This document shows, one piece after another, positions 60,107-64,000 of a stretch of 64,000 nt of DNA (position 1 is the stretch's first letter; each line of letters starts with the position of its first letter). This stretch comes from Amycolatopsis aidingensis. Lineage in GTDB: Bacteria; Actinomycetota; Actinomycetes; Mycobacteriales; Pseudonocardiaceae. The notes under the pieces were generated by a model. The model made no database searches. It was not told the origin of the DNA and saw nothing but the letters and a program-made list of their open reading frames with translations. Both the position numbers and the translations under genes were made by a program. The stretch spans positions 7,414,001-7,478,000 of the forward strand of contig NZ_CP076538.1 in the NCBI RefSeq assembly GCF_018885265.1, written 5' to 3'.

Positions 60107-60631
60107 TCAGTACTCGACGCCGTACCAATGGGCCGTCTCACCCGCGACTGGTGTCAGGCGCACCTTCTGCCCTTCGGTGTGGAACATCCGGACGCCGCCG
60201 CCGAGCAGTACCGGCACGATGAACACCAGGATCTCGTCGAGGAGTTCTGCCTCAAGGCACTGCATGGCGACGTTCGCACCCAGGATGTTCACGTACTTGT
60301 CCCCGGCGGCCCGCTTGGCCTGCGCGACGGCGCTGTGCAGGTCGTCCACGAAAGTGACGCCCGTGGTGGGCTCGTCCGGCGGGTGGTGCGTGAGCACGAA
60401 CACCGGGCCGTGGTAGGCGCCCCCGAACGCGCCTTCCTGCTCGGTACCCCGGTTGGGGTCATCACCGCCGAAGGTGTTGTTGCCGACCAGGATCGCGCCG
60501 GTGTTCGCCAGCAGGCGCGTCACCGTGGGGTCCGCGACCCCCATGTGTTCGGACAGCCAGGACATGTCACCGTCGGGACCGGCGATATAGCCGTCGAGTG
60601 ACATGGTCGCCGAGTAGAGAAGCTTCGCCAT
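60107..60631 (-). CDS. Dihydrofolate reductase/RibD C-terminal family protein
   Basis: The 174-residue protein has the RibD_C pattern: ATMSLDGYIAGPDGDMSWL at the start, GAILVGNNTFGG, and the C-terminal LLDEILVFIVPVLLGGGVRMF. An AAGGAGG box precedes ATG 60631. Such small proteins are NADPH-dependent reductases of unknown substrate and are common in actinobacteria. Confidence 0.93.
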   Translation of the reverse strand: MAKLLYSATMSLDGYIAGPDGDMSWLSEHMGVADPTVTRLLANTGAILVGNNTFGGDDPNRGTEQEGAFGGAYHGPVFVLTHHPPDEPTTGVTFVDDLHSAVAQAKRAAGDKYVNILGANVAMQCLEAELLDEILVFIVPVLLGGGVRMFHTEGQKVRLTPVAGETAHWYGVEY

Positions 60632-60707
60632 ACCCAACCTCCTTCGGTTGTCGGATGAACAGACAACCAGACGACCCGGAAGTCATCGGTCCGTACGCTG
60701 ATGCACC

Positions 60708-61499
60708 ATGCGCGTCTCCGCAGCCCAGCTGCCGGCCGCGGCCGGCAGTGATGACCGGGTGTTCACCACCGAGAACGCCGTGATCATGCTGGACGGTGCC
60801 ACGGCGTTCCTGCCGGTGCCGGTGGCCGCGGCGACCTACTCCGATCGGCTCGGCCGTTACCTGCGGGACGCGCTCAACGCCGCGCCGGACGGGGATCTCC
60901 GGGACGTACTCGCGGCGGCGATCGAGCGGACTGCCCACGCGCTGGATATCTCGCCGGGTGCCTCGCCGTCCAGCACCGTCACCATCGCCAGGGAGCTCGA
61001 GCACGGCGTGGACATCCTGGTGCTCGGCGACAATCTGGTCGTACTGCCGGACGAGACGCTGACCGACGACCGGATGGACCGGCTCGACCTCGCCCCGCGC
61101 CGCAAGTACCGGGAACGCCTCGCCGCGGGCAGCGGTTACGACGACGAGCACCTTGCCCTGCTCGGTGAGTTGCAGATCCGGCAGGCGGAATGCCGCAACC
61201 AGCCCGGGGGTTACTGGATCGCCGAGGCCGACCCCGCCTCCGCGGAACACGCGCTGCTCACCACCCGCGCGCCGGACTCGACCCCGTGGGCGGTGCTGGC
61301 CACCGACGGGGCCTTCGCCACGATGGACTACCTCGGCCTTGACGACTGGCAGGCGATGCCCGATGCCGATGCAGACGACCTCAGCGCGCTGCTGCACCAC
61401 TGCGAAGCGTGGGAGGCCCATGCCGATCCCGATGCGCAGGAACTACCGCGCGCCAAACGGCACGATGACAAGAGCCTCGCGGTGGTCGCCTTCGGCTAG
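60708..61499 (+). CDS. PP2C-like phosphatase-family protein
   Basis: The 263-residue protein resembles integrated serine/threonine phosphatases: DRVFTTENAVIMLDGATAF at the start and WAVLATDGAFATMDYLG near residue 205, with a final KSLAVVAFG. The Asp residues of VIMLDGAT and LATDGAF would bind metals. The metal site is less complete than in classical PP2C, so activity is uncertain. It is convergent with an APH-family gene and ends with a 4-bp overlap. Confidence 0.72.
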   Translation: MRVSAAQLPAAAGSDDRVFTTENAVIMLDGATAFLPVPVAAATYSDRLGRYLRDALNAAPDGDLRDVLAAAIERTAHALDISPGASPSSTVTIARELEHGVDILVLGDNLVVLPDETLTDDRMDRLDLAPRRKYRERLAAGSGYDDEHLALLGELQIRQAECRNQPGGYWIAEADPASAEHALLTTRAPDSTPWAVLATDGAFATMDYLGLDDWQAMPDADADDLSALLHHCEAWEAHADPDAQELPRAKRHDDKSLAVVAFG

Positions 61500-62239
61500 C
61501 CACGGCCGAGCCGGGCGAGCCGCTCGCGGGCGTACTCCGGCTCGACGAACCAGCCGGCGGCCACCTCCCAGGCATCCACGGCTGCCCGCGCCGCGGCCTG
61601 CTCCGCCGCGGGCAGCACGGTCACCGGAAGGTCCGCGAGGTCCATCGCCGGATGATCGACCCTGGCCTCATCCCAGTCCAGCAAGCCAACCCCGGCCGGG
61701 CTGATCCGGATGTTCGCGGCACCTGGGTCGCCGTGCACCACGGCCGGTTCACCGCTCAACGCGGCCCAGGCCCCGCGGCAGGCCGCGACCACGTCACTCG
61801 GCATCCGGCCGAGGTCGACATCCCCGCTGCGGCTCCGCTCGACCAACTCGCTGGTGATTCGGAAGCCCTGCCGTTGCGGCCACCCCACGGTGGTGGCATG
61901 GAGCCGGCGCAGCTCATCCGCGACCGCTTGCCAGTCCGCTCCCGACACCGGCTCCCGTCCCGGCAACCATTCCTGCACGACAATATTGTCGACAAATCGG
62001 TTCCCGTGGAGGGTGGGTACGACCCGCGGCACGCGGAAGCCACGATTCGCGAGGTGTTCCAGGAGATCGAGTTCCCATTCCAGGGAGTCCGCGGGCCGCC
62101 TGCTCCGGCGAGCGACCCGGCGCTTCCCACCAAGACGGATCTCCAGTACCTCGTTGCGGGCGCCGCCGAGCATCCCGGTGACCATGACCTCACCCCAGGC
62201 GCCCAGCCTCCTCGCACAGTACGCAGTCGCGTCAGTCAT
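61496..62239 (-). CDS. Aminoglycoside phosphotransferase (APH)-family kinase
   Basis: The 247-residue protein has the kinase-like motifs VVHGDPGAANIRI (catalytic loop, Asp near residue 170) and GLLDWDEARVDHPAMDLA (metal-binding Asp). It is shorter than typical resistance enzymes and may act on a small-molecule alcohol rather than an antibiotic. Its start overlaps the MmcQ/YjbR gene end by 8 bp, so the two are coupled. Confidence 0.88.
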   Translation of the reverse strand: MTDATAYCARRLGAWGEVMVTGMLGGARNEVLEIRLGGKRRVARRSRRPADSLEWELDLLEHLANRGFRVPRVVPTLHGNRFVDNIVVQEWLPGREPVSGADWQAVADELRRLHATTVGWPQRQGFRITSELVERSRSGDVDLGRMPSDVVAACRGAWAALSGEPAVVHGDPGAANIRISPAGVGLLDWDEARVDHPAMDLADLPVTVLPAAEQAAARAAVDAWEVAAGWFVEPEYARERLARLGRG

Positions 62240-62591
62240 GTCGTAGACCGAGCGCGGCGTCGAGTTCCTTGCGCAACCTGGCCGGTGCCTTGAGCCGCCA
62301 GGACTCCTCGATCAGCTCGGCCAGCTGGCCGGGATCCACCCGTTCGAGATCGACGATGATCGAACCGTAGCCGTCGTAGTGCGGGGTGGTGTAGAAGGCG
62401 GGGTCGCCGGAGTCGAGCAGCGCGGCCTTCTCGTCCAGGCCGCACATCAGCACCAGCCCGCCCTCGGCCTCGGTACGCAGCCGGGCGAAACCCTTGCCCC
62501 GCACCTTCAACGCTGGCGTGCGGTACCAGGTCGACTCCTCGACCTCGGGCAACCGCTCGGCGATGGCGATCGCGTCTTTCCATGTCGGCAT
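62232..62591 (-). CDS. MmcQ/YjbR-family protein
   Basis: The 119-residue protein matches the MmcQ/YjbR fold: AIAERLPEVEESTWYRTPALKVRGKGFARL, then FYTTPHYDGYGSIIVDLERVD and a final helix WRLKAPARLRKELDA. The family has a DNA-binding-like fold with unknown role. ATG 62591 follows a GGAGG box at a suitable distance. Confidence 0.92.
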   Translation of the reverse strand: MPTWKDAIAIAERLPEVEESTWYRTPALKVRGKGFARLRTEAEGGLVLMCGLDEKAALLDSGDPAFYTTPHYDGYGSIIVDLERVDPGQLAELIEESWRLKAPARLRKELDAALGLRHD

Positions 62592-62640
62592 GGCACCCAT
62601 CCTCCCTGCCTGCCGGAGCAAGTCTTGGCGAAACGGGAGC

Positions 62641-63147
62641 TCAGCCGGCCAGCAGGTCCAGCCGGAAGCACACCCGGTCCTGGCCCGGCCCGTCGTAGTC
62701 CGCCCGCACCGGGACGCCGTCCACCTCCCGGTCACCCGGCTCCAGCTGAAAACCCATCCCGCGGTGGAACGCGATCGACCCCTGGTTCCCCGGCGAGGTC
62801 ACCGCGCGCACCAGCTGCCGCCCCGCCACGGTCGCCGCGGCGAAGAAGGTCTCGTACAACCTGCGGCCAAGGCCCGCTCGCCGCCGCCCCGGGTCGATCC
62901 CGACGAAGTGGATGTACGCCGCCGCCGGGTCGTCGGCCGAGTAGAAGCCGACCAGGAAACCGGCAAGGTGGCCATCGTCCTCCGCGATCAGGCTGGTCGA
63001 GGCAAAATGTTGCAGGAACAGCCGGGGCAGCAGCAACGCCAGCTCACTCGCCTGCGCGGGCGAGCGGGAGTCGCCCCACCACTGCTGCACGGCCCGGACG
63101 AGCGCCGGATGATCGGCCTCCTCGGCGGCACGGAGGGTGATCGTCAT
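62641..63147 (-). CDS. GNAT-family N-acetyltransferase
   Basis: The 168-residue protein has the acetyl-CoA loop GIDPGRRRAGLGRRLYETFF (about residues 87-106) and a C-terminal AFHRGMGFQ motif. ATG 63147 overlaps the LysR stop (ATGA), so it is co-translated with that regulator. The acceptor is unknown. Confidence 0.93.
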   Translation of the reverse strand: MTITLRAAEEADHPALVRAVQQWWGDSRSPAQASELALLLPRLFLQHFASTSLIAEDDGHLAGFLVGFYSADDPAAAYIHFVGIDPGRRRAGLGRRLYETFFAAATVAGRQLVRAVTSPGNQGSIAFHRGMGFQLEPGDREVDGVPVRADYDGPGQDRVCFRLDLLAG

Positions 63148-64000
63148 GTGTTCGACGGTACTGCCCCGGCCAGTGCGGCGACACCGGCGCGCACCGCGGG
63201 GTTCTCCCGGTCGGTTCGCCACACCGCGTGAATCTCCCTGCGCAGCGCCGGTTCCGGCGGGACGAGGCGCACCCCGGCCGGGACCGACTGCAACGCGAAC
63301 GGGGCGATCAGTGCCACCGCGAGCCCGGCCTCGACCAGCGCCGCCTGGGTGGGGAACTCGGTCACGGTGTAGCGGACCTCCGGCTCGACGCCCTGGTTGC
63401 GCACCGCCTGCACCAGCGCATCGCCCGCCGCGCTGCCCGGCCCGCAGCTGGTCCAGGCCGCGCCCGCCAGCTCGGCCAGGTCCAGGGTGTCCCGGTCGGC
63501 GAGCGGATGGTCCGCAGGCAGCGCCACCATCACCCGCTCGTCGAACAGCAGTCGTTTGCTCACCCCTTCCGGGATCGCGGTCGGCCGGTGCGCCCAGTTC
63601 TCGGCGACCACCAGGTCCAGCTCGCCGGCCAGCAGCAGCGGCATGGTGTCCACCACCTCGCCGTCCCGCAGGGTGGGCCACAGCCGCGGGTACCGCTCCC
63701 GCAGCGTGGTCAGCGCCGGGGCCAGCAGCCTGCGGACCGTGCTCGGCATCGCGCCGATCCGCAGCGGCCCGAGGATCTCCTCGGTCAGGTCGGCGAGATC
63801 CACCTCGGCCGCCCCGCACTGGGTGAGGATCCGGGACGCGTGCTCGGCCAGCACCCGCCCGGCGTGGGTCAGCCGCACGCCGCGCCCCCGTGGTTCGAGC
63901 AGCCGGTGCCCGGTCTCCCGTTCCAGTTTGGCCAGTTTCTGGGACACCCCGGAGGGGGTCAGGTGCAGTTGCTCGGCCGCGGCGGCGATCGACCCGTGCC
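63144..64000 (-). CDS. LysR-family regulator, N-terminus outside the window
   Basis: The frame is open to the right edge. The visible part includes the second half of the HTH (AAEQLHLTPSGVSQKLAKLERETG) and the complete effector domain (RIGAMPSTVRRLLAPAL, ELDLVVAENW). About 285 residues are present; only some 15 are missing. It is co-translated with the GNAT gene and may regulate it. Confidence 0.92.
   Translation of the reverse strand, partial: HGSIAAAAEQLHLTPSGVSQKLAKLERETGHRLLEPRGRGVRLTHAGRVLAEHASRILTQCGAAEVDLADLTEEILGPLRIGAMPSTVRRLLAPALTTLRERYPRLWPTLRDGEVVDTMPLLLAGELDLVVAENWAHRPTAIPEGVSKRLLFDERVMVALPADHPLADRDTLDLAELAGAAWTSCGPGSAAGDALVQAVRNQGVEPEVRYTVTEFPTQAALVEAGLAVALIAPFALQSVPAGVRLVPPEPALRREIHAVWRTDRENPAVRAGVAALAGAVPSNT

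Overview
The window is high-GC actinobacterial DNA. The gene families (HspR-controlled chaperones, XRE-DUF5753/DUF397 pair, DUF742, a YidC paralogue beside a DUF6412-like gene, very dense GTG starts and ATGA overlaps) suggest a Pseudonocardiaceae-type genome (Amycolatopsis and relatives). This placement is inference from style and gene content, not from a search.

Left part (1-8.2 kb): a short-chain dehydrogenase cut by the window edge, a membrane protein, clpB with a perfect HAIR operator, an AGCS-type sodium:amino-acid symporter, a MarR regulator and a flavohaemoglobin-like protein. Next comes a roughly 8.9 kb integrated element (about 8.26-17.15 kb). It carries a tyrosine integrase, an excisionase-like protein, a RepA-like ATPase bracketed by arrays of GGGAACA motifs, an HNH nuclease, a polymorphic-toxin cassette with an immunity gene, and an XRE regulator. 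No TraB/FtsK transfer gene is visible, so it looks like a mobilisable, satellite-like or decayed element. It has landed beside a tandem pair of YcxB-like genes, one of which is broken.

Middle part (18-35 kb): the dnaK-grpE-dnaJ-hspR operon with two HAIR sites; two DUF4097-type beta-repeat proteins; a PEBP-like protein; a VWA-domain surface protein; TetR; a membrane-bound CCG-type Fe-S oxidoreductase; a two-component system; a serine hydrolase lipoprotein; and an XRE/DUF397 pair.

The most distinctive locus is 35.2-41.6 kb, where all genes point to the minus strand. It has a zinc-ribbon protein, a papain-family cysteine peptidase, a protein with three NHNPT repeats sharing a C-terminal domain with that peptidase, a chagasin-like cysteine-protease inhibitor, a sigma-70-like factor overlapping a small accessory protein, and a large TPR-CHAT (caspase-like) protein. 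A protease, its likely inhibitor, a possible substrate or partner, a dedicated sigma factor and a CHAT protease together suggest an uncharacterised regulated-proteolysis or conflict system.

Right part (41.7-64 kb): LysR; a secreted phytase-like esterase; a metallo-beta-lactamase-fold hydrolase; an orphan DUF742 protein; a TetR-acyl-CoA dehydrogenase-enoyl-CoA hydratase x2 operon; a YidC paralogue; a CAP-domain protein; MarR with a divergent FAD monooxygenase and a clear palindromic operator; dCTP deaminase; an MpaB-type oxygenase; and tRNA-Gly(CCC). The 3' half of this tRNA and its terminator are duplicated 3.66 kb downstream (about 7 mismatches in 110 bp). They bracket a remnant element holding a GntR regulator, a HAD hydrolase and small genes but no integrase. 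The window ends with a RibD-like reductase, a phosphatase-like protein, an APH-family kinase, a MmcQ/YjbR protein, a GNAT acetyltransferase and a LysR regulator cut by the edge.
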